Source: Roseomonas indoligenes
GTDB lineage: Bacteria > Pseudomonadota > Alphaproteobacteria > Acetobacterales > Acetobacteraceae
DNA length: 64,000 nucleotides
Assembly (NCBI RefSeq): GCF_017813365.1
Contig: NZ_JAGIZA010000011.1
Span: 62,001-126,000 of the forward strand
Direction: 5' to 3'
The notes beneath the pieces were generated by a model, which worked only from the letters and a program-made list of their open reading frames with translations, made no database searches and was not told where the DNA came from. Of the stretch, positions 32,331 to 40,720 are shown in pieces; within the stretch, counting starts at the first letter, position 1; every line of letters begins with the position of its first letter. A program made the translations under genes and the position numbers.

Positions 32331-34499
32331 ATGCGGGTGGCGCTGGCGCTTGCGCTCGCCTTGTGCGGGTCCATGGCCCAGGCCGCTCCGCACCGTGCAG
32401 AGACCCATTCCCGGCGCGAGCAGCCCTCGCTACGCGAGATCGCACGCGCCACGAGCCAGCGGACCGCCCCGCGGACCACCGCTTCCCTGCGCCCAACCCT
32501 GCAGAGGGGCCTGCGGACGGGCCTGTCCTTCAACGCGAGCGCCCCTGCGCAGGATGCGAAAAGGCAGCTCGGCCAGGACATGGCGCGCGCCCTGCCGCGC
32601 GGCGCCATGCGGGGCCTCGCGCGTGCCGCCGCCCGGCCTCCCGTGGCACGCACCGCCCGGCTGACGCCCGGGAACGTCCTGCCCCTGGCCCATGTGCCGG
32701 AGCCGGCCCGCCTGTCCACGCGCCTGGCGGAGATGAAGACGCCGCAGGAGATCGCCCTCTCCTTCGCGCGCACGCCGCTGGCCGGGGTCATCCCGGCCGT
32801 GCCCGGCCTGCCGCAGCCGCTCGCCCCTTCCGATGCCGCCCGCCTGCGCCGCATCTTCGAGCTGCAGGCGAATGGCGAGATGGCGCAGGCCATGCGGGAA
32901 TCCGAGCGCCTGGACGACCGCCGGCTGATGGGCCACGTGCTGGCGGACCGCTGGCGTGCCGGCGGGCCCGGCGCGGGCGGTGTGGAACCGACGGTCGCCG
33001 AGCTTCGCGCTTGGCTCTCCGACAATTCGGACCACCCGGACGCGCCCCGGCTGCACGCCATGCTGGTGGCCCGCCTGCCGCGCGGCGCCGCCGTGCCCGC
33101 CCTGCCGGGTGCCCCCGTCGCCGAGGAGGTTCCCGCCCCCGGCCAGGAGGTGCCGCCGGAGGAGCGCGAGCCGCCGGCCGCTGCCGCCCGCCCCCTGCCG
33201 CGCAATCCGGCCCTGGACCGCACCGTGCGCGACATGGCCGGGCGCGGGGACGTTCAGGACGCGCTGCGCTACATTGCCTCCACCCGGGGCATGACGCCGG
33301 CCTATGCCGCCGCCCTGCAGACGGATGTGGCGCAGGCCCTGTTCAACTCCGGCAGGGACGGGGACGCCTTCCGCGTCGCCTCCCTCGCGGCGCGCGCCCC
33401 TGGCGCGCCGGCCCAGGCGGCCTTCGTCGCCGGGCTTTCCGCCTGGGGGCTTGGCCAGTACGAGGCGGCGCTGCCCCTGTTCGAGGCGGCCGCCCGCAAC
33501 GAGGCGGCGCCCGCCGTCCTGCGCGCCGCCGCCGCCTTCTGGACCGCCCGCGCCGCCGTGCGCGCCCGCCGGCCGCAGGGCTACGTGCCCTGGATGCTCC
33601 AGGCCGCGCAGGAGCCGCGCACCTTCTACGGCCTGGTCGCCCGCCGTGCCCTGGGCCTGCCCTTCGGCTTCGCCTGGGAGGGCAGCGAGGTGGCCGGCGA
33701 GGCGGAGGGCGCCGCACTGGCCGAGACGGCCGGGGGCTGGCGTGCCCTGGCGCTGATCCAGATCGGCCAGAAGTCCCGGGCGGAGGCGGAGCTGCGCCGC
33801 CTCTGGTCCGTGGCGGGCGGCAATTCCAGCCTTGCCCGCGCCATGCTCGCTGCCGCAACCGGCGCGGGGATGACGGAGCTGGCGACGATGCTCGCCTCCC
33901 AGGCCCAGGCCGCCGATGGAAGGCCGCGCGACTATGCCCGCTTCCCCGTGCCCCGTCTGGAGCCGCAGGGCGGATGGCGTGCCGACCCCGCGCTGATCTA
34001 CGGCCTAGCCCGGCAGGAATCGAACTTCGACCCCGAGGCCGTCTCCCCCGCCGGGGCCCGCGGGCTGATGCAGGTTCTGCCCTCCACCGCCGCCTACATC
34101 ACCGGCGACGCCAGCCTGAAGGATGGCGGCCGGCGGATGCACGACCCGGGCTTCAGCCTGGAGCTGGGCCAGCGCTACCTGCTGCACCTCTCCTCCCAGG
34201 AGAACGTGAAGGGCGACCTGATCCGGATGCTGGCCGCCTACAACGCCGGCCCGGGCAACCTGACGAAGTGGATGCCCACCAACGGCCACCGCGAGGACCC
34301 CTTCCTCTTCATCGAGAGCATCCCCTTCAACGAGACGCGGGCCTATGTGCAGCGCGTGCTGGCCTACTCCTGGATCTATGCCAGCCGCCTTGGCCTGCCC
34401 GCGCCGAGCCTCGATGCCCTGGCGGCCGGGAGCGCGCCGCGCTTCCTGGGGGTGGAGGAACTGGCGCGGCTGGTGGCCCGGAACCGCGGGGTGCGCTGA
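32331..34499 (+). CDS. Soluble lytic murein transglycosylase
   Basis: A 722-residue periplasmic enzyme. The ATG at 32331 gives a compact signal peptide ('MRVALALALALCGSMAQA'); an ATG at 32277 would add 18 Arg-rich residues. A long helical superhelix region (about 140-480) carries TPR-like repeats. The C-terminal SLT domain has catalytic Glu563 in 'LARQESNFDPEAVSPAGARG', then 'LMQVLPSTA' and 'AAYNAGPGNLTKWM'. It cleaves peptidoglycan with formation of 1,6-anhydro-MurNAc. It ends just before repeat copy 2, which belongs to the convergent glycosyltransferase. Confidence 0.92.
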   Translation: MRVALALALALCGSMAQAAPHRAETHSRREQPSLREIARATSQRTAPRTTASLRPTLQRGLRTGLSFNASAPAQDAKRQLGQDMARALPRGAMRGLARAAARPPVARTARLTPGNVLPLAHVPEPARLSTRLAEMKTPQEIALSFARTPLAGVIPAVPGLPQPLAPSDAARLRRIFELQANGEMAQAMRESERLDDRRLMGHVLADRWRAGGPGAGGVEPTVAELRAWLSDNSDHPDAPRLHAMLVARLPRGAAVPALPGAPVAEEVPAPGQEVPPEEREPPAAAARPLPRNPALDRTVRDMAGRGDVQDALRYIASTRGMTPAYAAALQTDVAQALFNSGRDGDAFRVASLAARAPGAPAQAAFVAGLSAWGLGQYEAALPLFEAAARNEAAPAVLRAAAAFWTARAAVRARRPQGYVPWMLQAAQEPRTFYGLVARRALGLPFGFAWEGSEVAGEAEGAALAETAGGWRALALIQIGQKSRAEAELRRLWSVAGGNSSLARAMLAAATGAGMTELATMLASQAQAADGRPRDYARFPVPRLEPQGGWRADPALIYGLARQESNFDPEAVSPAGARGLMQVLPSTAAYITGDASLKDGGRRMHDPGFSLELGQRYLLHLSSQENVKGDLIRMLAAYNAGPGNLTKWMPTNGHREDPFLFIESIPFNETRAYVQRVLAYSWIYASRLGLPAPSLDALAAGSAPRFLGVEELARLVARNRGVR

Positions 34500-34520
34500 T
34501 CGGTGTGGGGCGGGTGGCCT

Positions 34521-34768
34521 CCAGGGGGCGCCGCCCCCTGGAACCCCCGCCAAGGGCCTGAGGCCCTTGGAACCCCGTCTGGCTGCCGCGGAACTGATTT
34601 GCGCTGTCTGTCCTCTACGATCGGGCCTGATCCTGCTTTTGCAGTCGCCTCGGCTCCACGAGCCGAGGCGCACCGTCAGCGAGGCAAGACCAATTCCCAA
34701 AAGAAGATGATGGAGAGGGGGCCGGGGAGAGGAAGAATTCCTTCTGTCTCTCCCCGGGACAGACCGCC
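34521..34768 (-). repeat. Dispersed structured 3'-end element, copy 2
   Basis: A 248-bp copy read on the minus strand, starting GGCGGTCTGT 10 nt after the stop of the glycosyltransferase at 34779. It is nearly identical to copy 3 and more distant from copy 1. Hairpins: an imperfect first stem between 34732 and 34758; CGCCTCGGCTC/GAGCCGAGGCG at 34646-34670; CCAAGGGCCTGAGGCCCTTGG at 34550-34570; and CCAGGGGGCG/CGCCCCCTGG at 34521-34541. It lies between convergent genes and contains no gene. Confidence 0.85.
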
Positions 34769-34778
34769 TTCCGAAGCT

Positions 34779-35633
34779 TCAGTAAGCCCGGTCAGGCCGC
34801 TGGGCCGCCCGGATTTCCTCGGTCGTGGGCGCGCGCCTTACGTGAAGCGCCGCAGTCCCGCCCGGTGGGTCGATCAGCCCCATGCGGGCGAAGGCGTCCA
34901 GCCAGCCGTCCATGGGCCAGAAGCCGTGGCGCGCCCGGAAGCGTGCCGCGTTCGCCACGATATCGGCGAAGTGCTGCAGCGGCGGTTCATGAACGGTGTG
35001 GTGCTGGTGGAAGGCGGTGGTGGAGGCCGTGAAGAGGAGGGGCAGCCCGGCCGCGCGCGCGCGAAAGGCGAAGTCCGTGTCCTCGCCGCCGTAGCCGGTG
35101 AAGGTCTCGTCGAAGCCGCCGAGGCGCAGGAAGCTCTCGCGCTGCATGGCGAAGGCGAGGGACCAGAAGAGGCCGGTATTGGCTTCCGGGCGCAGGCCGG
35201 CTTCGGGGAAGTGGCGGACCGTGTGGCGCTGGCCGGCCGCCATCAGGGCGGCTTCGGAGGTGTCGGAGACGCCCGGCGGCAGGTAGCGGATCTCGCAGCA
35301 GATTAGGGCGTCATGGGCAGCGGTATCGGCGGCCAGGGCTTCGACCAAGCTAGCGGCCGGGATGCAGTCCACGTCCAGGAAGGCGAGCAGCGGGGTTTCC
35401 GCCAGGGCGGCGGCGGCGTTGCGTGCCCGGGCGAGCGGCAGGCCGGGGGAAGGAAGGTGATGGTGCAGCAGCGGGAAGGGCGTGGGGGGGATGGCCGCGG
35501 GCGCCTCGCCCATGTCCACCACGATGCAGCGCGCCGGCATCCGCGTGCCCCGCGAGAGGCCGGCGAGGAGATTGGCGAGGTGCCCGTCCCGCCCTTTCAC
35601 CAGGGTCAGGACACTTATGTCAGGCGCCGCCAT
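34779..35633 (-). CDS. Glycosyltransferase family 2 protein
   Basis: A 284-residue GT-A fold enzyme. The nucleotide-sugar site begins 'ISVLTLVKGRDGHLANLLAG'; the metal-binding motif is 'FLDVDCIPA'; the acceptor side has 'RLGGFDETFTGYGGEDTDFA', typical of galactosyltransferase-like C-terminal segments. There are no membrane segments. It transfers a sugar to an unknown acceptor, perhaps in surface polysaccharide. It is alone on the minus strand, divergent from cytochrome b561 with 146 bp between them, and followed 10 nt later by repeat copy 2. Confidence 0.88.
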   Translation of the reverse strand: MAAPDISVLTLVKGRDGHLANLLAGLSRGTRMPARCIVVDMGEAPAAIPPTPFPLLHHHLPSPGLPLARARNAAAALAETPLLAFLDVDCIPAASLVEALAADTAAHDALICCEIRYLPPGVSDTSEAALMAAGQRHTVRHFPEAGLRPEANTGLFWSLAFAMQRESFLRLGGFDETFTGYGGEDTDFAFRARAAGLPLLFTASTTAFHQHHTVHEPPLQHFADIVANAARFRARHGFWPMDGWLDAFARMGLIDPPGGTAALHVRRAPTTEEIRAAQRPDRAY

Positions 35634-35779
35634 CGGGTCCTCTTCCCTCCAGGGCGGCGGGGGATAGCAGGGGGACGAGCGTCCTGCCAGCCACGCGCAT
35701 GTGTCCCCCGCCGTCGCGCGGGTGGGTTGGAACCGGCGGAATCGGTCTTACAATTGTGCATCGCGTTCTTGGACAGGGC

Positions 35780-36340
35780 ATGGCGACGGTAGCGGATAGG
35801 ATGCGGCCCCGGCCCGCCCGATACACTGGCGTGGCGCAGGCGTTGCACTGGATCACGGCAGGGCTGCTCTTTTTTCTGCTGCCGTTCGTCTGGGTGGCGG
35901 AGAATTTTCCGCCCGGTGAGGTCCGGACCTTCTGGTACCTGCTTCACGAGTCCCTAGGGATCAGCGTACTGCTGCTCGTGCTCGTGCGGATCACCTGGCG
36001 CTTCCGCCATCCGGCACCGGCGGATCCCGACCCGCCCGCGCTGCGGGCACTGGCGCGGATCAACCACTGGGGTCTCTATGCCGTGCTGATCATCATGCCC
36101 GTCACCGGCTACCTCATGGCCGGCAACGGGCAGCCCGTGCCCTTTTTCGGGCTCTTCTCCTTGCCGGGGCTGCCGAAGAACGACCCGCTGGGAGTCCTGG
36201 CCAATACGATCCATGTCACGACGCAGTTCGCGGTCTATGGCCTGGTTCTCCTGCACCTCGCCGGCACGGTCTGGCACGTGGGCGTCCGGCGCGACGGGCT
36301 GCTGGACCGCATGCTGCCGCCGCAGGACGGCGCCCGCTGA
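35780..36340 (+). CDS. Cytochrome b561-family membrane protein
   Basis: A 186-residue inner-membrane di-heme cytochrome b with four hydrophobic helices. Heme-ligand histidines are in 'QALHWITAGLLFF', 'LLHESLGISVLL', 'TIHVTTQFAVYGLV' and 'LLHLAGTVWHVGV'. Family members carry electrons from quinol, for instance to superoxide or periplasmic acceptors. The ATG at 35780 is chosen; an ATG at 35801 is possible. Its TGA shares a base with the phytochrome ATG (TGATG at 36338-36342), so the two are co-translated, which is unusual and suggests a link between light sensing and respiration. Confidence 0.9.
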   Translation: MATVADRMRPRPARYTGVAQALHWITAGLLFFLLPFVWVAENFPPGEVRTFWYLLHESLGISVLLLVLVRITWRFRHPAPADPDPPALRALARINHWGLYAVLIIMPVTGYLMAGNGQPVPFFGLFSLPGLPKNDPLGVLANTIHVTTQFAVYGLVLLHLAGTVWHVGVRRDGLLDRMLPPQDGAR

Positions 36341-39096
36341 TGGCGCCTGGCGTGACCATTCCGGCCCGGCTGCGCGGCGTTGTCGCGCAGGCCGAGGCGG
36401 CGCTGCCGGACCGGGCGGACTCGCTCTGCGCGCAGGAGCCGATCCATATCCCCGGCTCTATCCAGCCGCACGGCGTGCTGCTGATGGCCGATCCCGCGCG
36501 CGGCATGGCGATCGTGGCGGCGAGCGAGAATGCGGGGATCCTTTCCACGGAAATCCCCTCCAATACCCTGATGGGCCTGTCGGTCGGCGCCGTGCTCGGC
36601 GAGGACTTCGCGGCCACGCTGGGCGACCTAGCCCGGGCGGGCGAGATGCCCGGGGAGGCGCCGTGGGAGACCGGGCTGACGCTGCCCGGCGGAGCCTTCG
36701 AGGTCGCCAGCCACACCCAGGACGGGATGGTGCTGATCGAGCTGGAGCCGGTAGCGCCGCGGGATGAGCAGGAGGCGCTGGGTGCCACCCGGGCCCTGCA
36801 GCGCGCCATCGCCCGCCTGCGCGGCGCGGGGGGGCGGCTGGAGGACCTCGCGCGCGTGACGGTGGAGGGGATCCGCTTTTTCACGGGCTATGAGCGGGTC
36901 CTGATTTACCGCTTCGACCGGGATTGGCACGGCGAGACCCTGGCGGAAGACAAGGTGGAGGACTGGGACCAGTCGCTCGCCGGGCTGCACTTCCCTGCCT
37001 CCGACATCCCGGCCCAGGCGCGGGAGCTGTACCGCCGCAGCCTCATCCGCTGGGTGCCCAGCCGCGACGCGGAGCCGTTGGCGCTGCTGCGGGACCCGAT
37101 CTGGGACAGCTCGATGACGCCGGAGCGGCCGATCGACATGTCCTTCTGCCGGCTGCGCAGCCTCTCGCCCGTTCATCTGCAGTATCACCGCAACATGGGC
37201 GTGGACGGGTCCATGTCCCTCTCCATCCTGCATGAGGGGCAGCTCTGGGGGCTGGTGGTGTGCCATCACCGGCAGCCGCACCGGCCCTCGCCCGGCCAGC
37301 GCGCCGCGGCGGCGGCGCTGACCGACGCCTTCGCGCTGCGGATCGGCGGTGCCGAGCGGATGCGGGCGGAGGAGGCGCGGCGCGCCGATTCCGCGCGCCT
37401 GTCCGACCTGCTGGCGCATATGGCGGAGGCGGAGGACGTCTCCTCCGCCCTCACCGCCGGTTCTGTCACCATCGCCTCCCTCTTCGGCTGCACGGGCGCG
37501 GCGGTGGTGCGGCAGGGGCAGGTGGAAACCTTGGGCGTCGCACCGCCCGAGGCCGAGGTGCTGCGCCTGGCCACCTGGCTGCGCGAGCGGGGCGGGGAGG
37601 AGATCTTCCACGCCGACCATCTGCCGGAAGATTTTCCGGACTGGGCGCCCCACGCCGCGATCGCCAGCGGCGTGCTAGCCGTGTTCCTCGGCGCGGACCG
37701 GGCGGACATGATCCTCTGGTTCCGGCCGGAGGAGCCGCATCTCGTGAGTTGGGGCGGCAACCCGCACAAGGCGGTGGAGCCGGATGGCGGGTCCGTCATG
37801 CCCCGCCAGTCCTTCGACCGCTGGGTGGAGGAGCGCCACGGCTACGCGCGTCCCTGGGCGGAGTGGGAACTGGAGATCGCCGCGGCGCTGCGCCACGCCA
37901 TCACGGAGGTGGTGATCCGCAGCCTGTCCCGCATCGCGGAGCTGAACGACCGGCTGCGGCAGAGCCAGAAGATGGAGGCTGTCGGGCAGCTCACGGGTGG
38001 GATCGCGCACGACTTCAACAATCTGCTGGCGGGCATCATCGGCAGCCTGGAACTGCTGCGGAGCCGCGTGGCGCAGGGCCGCTTCGGGGATCTGGACCGC
38101 TATCTCGGCGCCGCTACCACCTCCGCCAACCGGGCGGCGGCGCTGACGCACCGGCTGCTGGCCTTCTCCCGCCGCCAGACGCTCGACCCGCGGCCGACGG
38201 ATGTGAATCGCCTTGTCACCTCCATGGAGGAGCTGATCCGCCGCACGGTGGGGCCGGCGATCCATGTCGAGACGGTGATGTCCGGCGGGCTCTGGTCCGC
38301 GCTCTGCGACGCGAACCAGCTGGAGAACGCGCTACTCAACCTTTCCATCAACGCGCGGGATGCCATGCCCGACGGGGGGCGGCTGACGATCGAGGCGGTG
38401 AATGCCTGGCTGGACGATTCCTACGCCCGGCAGCACCACGACGTGGCACCGGGCCAGTACATCGCCGTCTCCGTCACGGATACCGGCACGGGCATGCCGC
38501 CGGAGGTGATCGCGCGGGCCTTCGACCCGTTCTTCACCACCAAGCCGCTGGGTCAGGGCACGGGGCTGGGCCTTTCCATGGTCTATGGCTTCGCCAAGCA
38601 GTCCAACGGCTATGTCCGCATCTACTCCGAGACCGGGCAGGGCACGACGGTCCGCCTCTATCTCCCCCGCTCGACGGAAGGCGAGAGCGCGCAGCGCATC
38701 CGCCAGGAGGAGCACGATGTGCCCGCGGCGCCGGACGGCGGCACGGTGCTGGTGGTGGATGACGAGCCGGTGGTGCGGATGCTGGTGGGCGAGGTGCTGC
38801 GCGAGCTCGGCTACGGCGTGGTGGAGGCGAATGACGGCGTGCAGGCCATGAAGGCGGCCGAAGCCATGTCCGGCATCGATCTGCTGGTGACGGATGTCGG
38901 CCTGCCCAACGGCATGAACGGACGGCAGCTGGCCGATGCGCTGCGCGCGCGCCGCCCCGGGCTGAAGGTGCTGTTCATCACGGGCTATGCGGAGAATGCC
39001 GCGCTCGGGAACGGCGTGCTGGAGCCGGGGATGCAGGTGATGACCAAGCCCTTCGCCATGGATTCCCTGACTTCTAAGATCCGGGCGATGATCTGA
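36340..39096 (+). CDS. bphP: Bacteriophytochrome hybrid histidine kinase
   Basis: A 918-residue red/far-red photoreceptor. The biliverdin-binding cysteine is C30, just before 'EPIHIPGSIQPHG' in the PAS domain. The GAF domain has 'FPASDIPAQARELY' (219-232) and H279 in 'SPVHLQYHRNMG'; the PHY tongue has 'PRQSF' at 488-492. The histidine kinase part has the phosphorylated H557 in 'GGIAHDFNNLL' and ATPase boxes 'NLSINARDAMPDGG' and 'GTGLGLSMVYG'. A receiver domain follows, with D807/D808, phosphoacceptor D852 and K903. It is coupled to cytochrome b561 upstream and sits 2 nt before heme oxygenase, which makes its chromophore. Confidence 0.95.
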   Translation: MAPGVTIPARLRGVVAQAEAALPDRADSLCAQEPIHIPGSIQPHGVLLMADPARGMAIVAASENAGILSTEIPSNTLMGLSVGAVLGEDFAATLGDLARAGEMPGEAPWETGLTLPGGAFEVASHTQDGMVLIELEPVAPRDEQEALGATRALQRAIARLRGAGGRLEDLARVTVEGIRFFTGYERVLIYRFDRDWHGETLAEDKVEDWDQSLAGLHFPASDIPAQARELYRRSLIRWVPSRDAEPLALLRDPIWDSSMTPERPIDMSFCRLRSLSPVHLQYHRNMGVDGSMSLSILHEGQLWGLVVCHHRQPHRPSPGQRAAAAALTDAFALRIGGAERMRAEEARRADSARLSDLLAHMAEAEDVSSALTAGSVTIASLFGCTGAAVVRQGQVETLGVAPPEAEVLRLATWLRERGGEEIFHADHLPEDFPDWAPHAAIASGVLAVFLGADRADMILWFRPEEPHLVSWGGNPHKAVEPDGGSVMPRQSFDRWVEERHGYARPWAEWELEIAAALRHAITEVVIRSLSRIAELNDRLRQSQKMEAVGQLTGGIAHDFNNLLAGIIGSLELLRSRVAQGRFGDLDRYLGAATTSANRAAALTHRLLAFSRRQTLDPRPTDVNRLVTSMEELIRRTVGPAIHVETVMSGGLWSALCDANQLENALLNLSINARDAMPDGGRLTIEAVNAWLDDSYARQHHDVAPGQYIAVSVTDTGTGMPPEVIARAFDPFFTTKPLGQGTGLGLSMVYGFAKQSNGYVRIYSETGQGTTVRLYLPRSTEGESAQRIRQEEHDVPAAPDGGTVLVVDDEPVVRMLVGEVLRELGYGVVEANDGVQAMKAAEAMSGIDLLVTDVGLPNGMNGRQLADALRARRPGLKVLFITGYAENAALGNGVLEPGMQVMTKPFAMDSLTSKIRAMI

Positions 39097-39098
39097 GC

Positions 39099-39656
39099 AT
39101 GTCCGTTGCCGCCGAAGCCACGCTGCGCGATCGGCTCCGCACGGAGACCCGCCCCGACCACGACCGGCTGGAGAACGGGCTGCGGCTGGCCGACCCCGGC
39201 CTGACACCCGCGCGCTACCGCGACGTGCTGATGCGCTTCCACGGCTTCTGGGCGGGGTGGGAGCCCCATGTGGCGGCCGCGCTGGGGGACAACGACTTCT
39301 TCGCCCCGCGCCGGCGGCTGCACCTGCTGCGGGAGGATCTGCGCGCGCTGGGCGTGGTGCCGGAACGCCTGCCGGTCTGTCCGCCGCCCCCCCTGCGCGG
39401 GCATGGCGAGGCCATGGGATCCCTCTACGTCATGGAGGGATCGACACTGGGCGGGCGGGTGATCCTGAAGCGGCTGGACGAGATCGGCTTGGCGGACGGC
39501 GCCCGTTCCTACTTCGCGGGGCATGGCGAGGCGACAGGGCCGATGTGGCGGGCCTTCCTTGCCCGGCTGGAGGCGGAGCTCGACGCGGAGGGGGTGCTGC
39601 GCGGGGCGAAGGCGACTTTCGCGACCCTGGCGGACTGGATGCTGCCGGAGGGTTGA
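39099..39656 (+). CDS. bphO: Biliverdin-producing heme oxygenase
   Basis: A 185-residue heme oxygenase of the BphO/HemO type. The proximal heme ligand is H21 in 'TRPDHDRLE', and the distal helix has the motif 'GSLYVMEGSTLGGRVI'. It splits heme with oxygen into biliverdin, iron and CO; biliverdin is the chromophore of the phytochrome encoded 2 nt upstream. A single bphP-bphO transcript is therefore self-sufficient. Its stop is followed after 9 nt by repeat copy 3. Confidence 0.95.
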   Translation: MSVAAEATLRDRLRTETRPDHDRLENGLRLADPGLTPARYRDVLMRFHGFWAGWEPHVAAALGDNDFFAPRRRLHLLREDLRALGVVPERLPVCPPPPLRGHGEAMGSLYVMEGSTLGGRVILKRLDEIGLADGARSYFAGHGEATGPMWRAFLARLEAELDAEGVLRGAKATFATLADWMLPEG

Positions 39657-39665
39657 TCCTGCGCC

Positions 39666-39916
39666 GGCGGTCTGTCCCGGGGAGAGGAAGAAGGAATTCT
39701 TCCTCTCCCCGGCCCCCTCTCCATCATCTTCTTTTAGAAATTGGTCTTGCCTCGCTGACGGTGCGCCTCGGCTCGTGGAGCCGAGGCGACTGCAAAAAGC
39801 AGGATCAGGCCCGATCGTAGAGGACAGACAGCGCACTTCAGTTCCGCGACAGCCAGACGGGGTTCCAAGGGCCTCAGGCCCTTGGCGGGGGTCCAGGGGG
39901 CGGAGCCCCTTGGGGC
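39666..39916 (+). repeat. Dispersed structured 3'-end element, copy 3
   Basis: A 251-bp copy starting GGCGGTCTGT 9 nt after the bphO stop, ending 4 nt before the stop of the convergent ABC ATPase gene. Modules: the 16-bp perfect stem at 39677-39712; CGCCTCGGCTC/GAGCCGAGGCG at 39764-39788; CCAAGGGCCT/AGGCCCTTGG at 39865-39885; and a final G-run/C-run stem. GTCTGTCC (39670-39677) is complementary to GGACAGAC (39822-39829), which could close a long-range stem around the whole central part. Confidence 0.85.
39677..39712 (+). terminator. Perfect 16-bp hairpin after bphO
   Basis: The same arms and GGAA loop as the hairpin at 10419-10454, 20 nt beyond the bphO stop. It is a strong stem without an adjoining U-run and forms the first module of repeat copy 3. 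Confidence 0.5.
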
Positions 39917-39919
39917 CGC

Positions 39920-40720
39920 TCAGGCGGCCCCTTTGATCGGCGCATCGGCCAGCACCAGGAGGTGCCCGAGGGAGCAGCGCTCCACCCGCGCCTCTACCTC
40001 GTAGACGCGGGCGAGGAGGTCGGGTGTCAGCGTTTCCTCCGGCGTGCCGTCCGCCTGGATGGCGCCGGCGCTGAGAGCCACGAGGCGGTCGGAGAAGCGG
40101 GCGGCCAGCGCCAGGTCGTGCAGGACGACCACGCCGACGAGCCCGGCGCGCAGCACCGTTTCCCGCACCAGGGTCATGACGGAGACCTGGTGGCGCAGGT
40201 CGAGGGCGCTGGTGGGCTCATCCAGCAGCAGCACCTCGGGTTCCCGCGCCAGGGCCTGGGCGAGGCCGACGAGTTGTCGCTGGCCGCCGGAGAGGCGGTC
40301 CAGGTAGCGGAGCGCCAGGTGCTCGATGCCGAGCTGGCGGAGCACGGCGATGGCGTGGCTGGCGGCGGAGGCGCCGTCGGGCGCCAGGTTCGTGGGCACG
40401 GCACGCAGGGCGCCGACCAGCGTCTCCAGCACCGTCAATGCCACGCCGCCGGGCAGGCCCTGGGGCATGTAGGCCAGGTGCCGCGCGCGCTCCGGGATGG
40501 ACATGCCGAGGAGGTCGCGGTCGCCGAGGCGCACCGTGCCGCGCGTGCGGGGGACGAGGCCGGCGATGCCGCGCAGCAGGGTGGACTTGCCGGCCGCGTT
40601 CGGGCCGACCAGCGCGGTGAGGGTGCCGGGCTGCAGCGGGGCGAGGTTCAGCCCTTCCACGATCACGCGGCGGCCATAGGCGACGCGGAGGTCCGAGACG
40701 GCGAGTGGCGCGCCCTTCAC
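39920..40720 (-). CDS. Iron-siderophore ABC transporter ATP-binding protein
   Basis: A 266-residue FecE/FhuC-type ATPase: Walker A 'GPNAAGKSTLLRGIAG', Q-loop 'YMPQGLPG', signature 'LSGGQRQLVGLAQALA', Walker B 'EVLLLDEPTSALDL' and the H-loop 'VVVLHDLALAAR'. It powers uptake of ferric siderophore through the FecCD-type permease. The GTG at 40720 overlaps the permease stop (GTGA), which fixes the start; the much longer open frame upstream is a shadow of the permease gene. It is the second and last gene of the Fur-box-preceded minus-strand operon. Confidence 0.93.
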   Translation of the reverse strand: MKGAPLAVSDLRVAYGRRVIVEGLNLAPLQPGTLTALVGPNAAGKSTLLRGIAGLVPRTRGTVRLGDRDLLGMSIPERARHLAYMPQGLPGGVALTVLETLVGALRAVPTNLAPDGASAASHAIAVLRQLGIEHLALRYLDRLSGGQRQLVGLAQALAREPEVLLLDEPTSALDLRHQVSVMTLVRETVLRAGLVGVVVLHDLALAARFSDRLVALSAGAIQADGTPEETLTPDLLARVYEVEARVERCSLGHLLVLADAPIKGAA

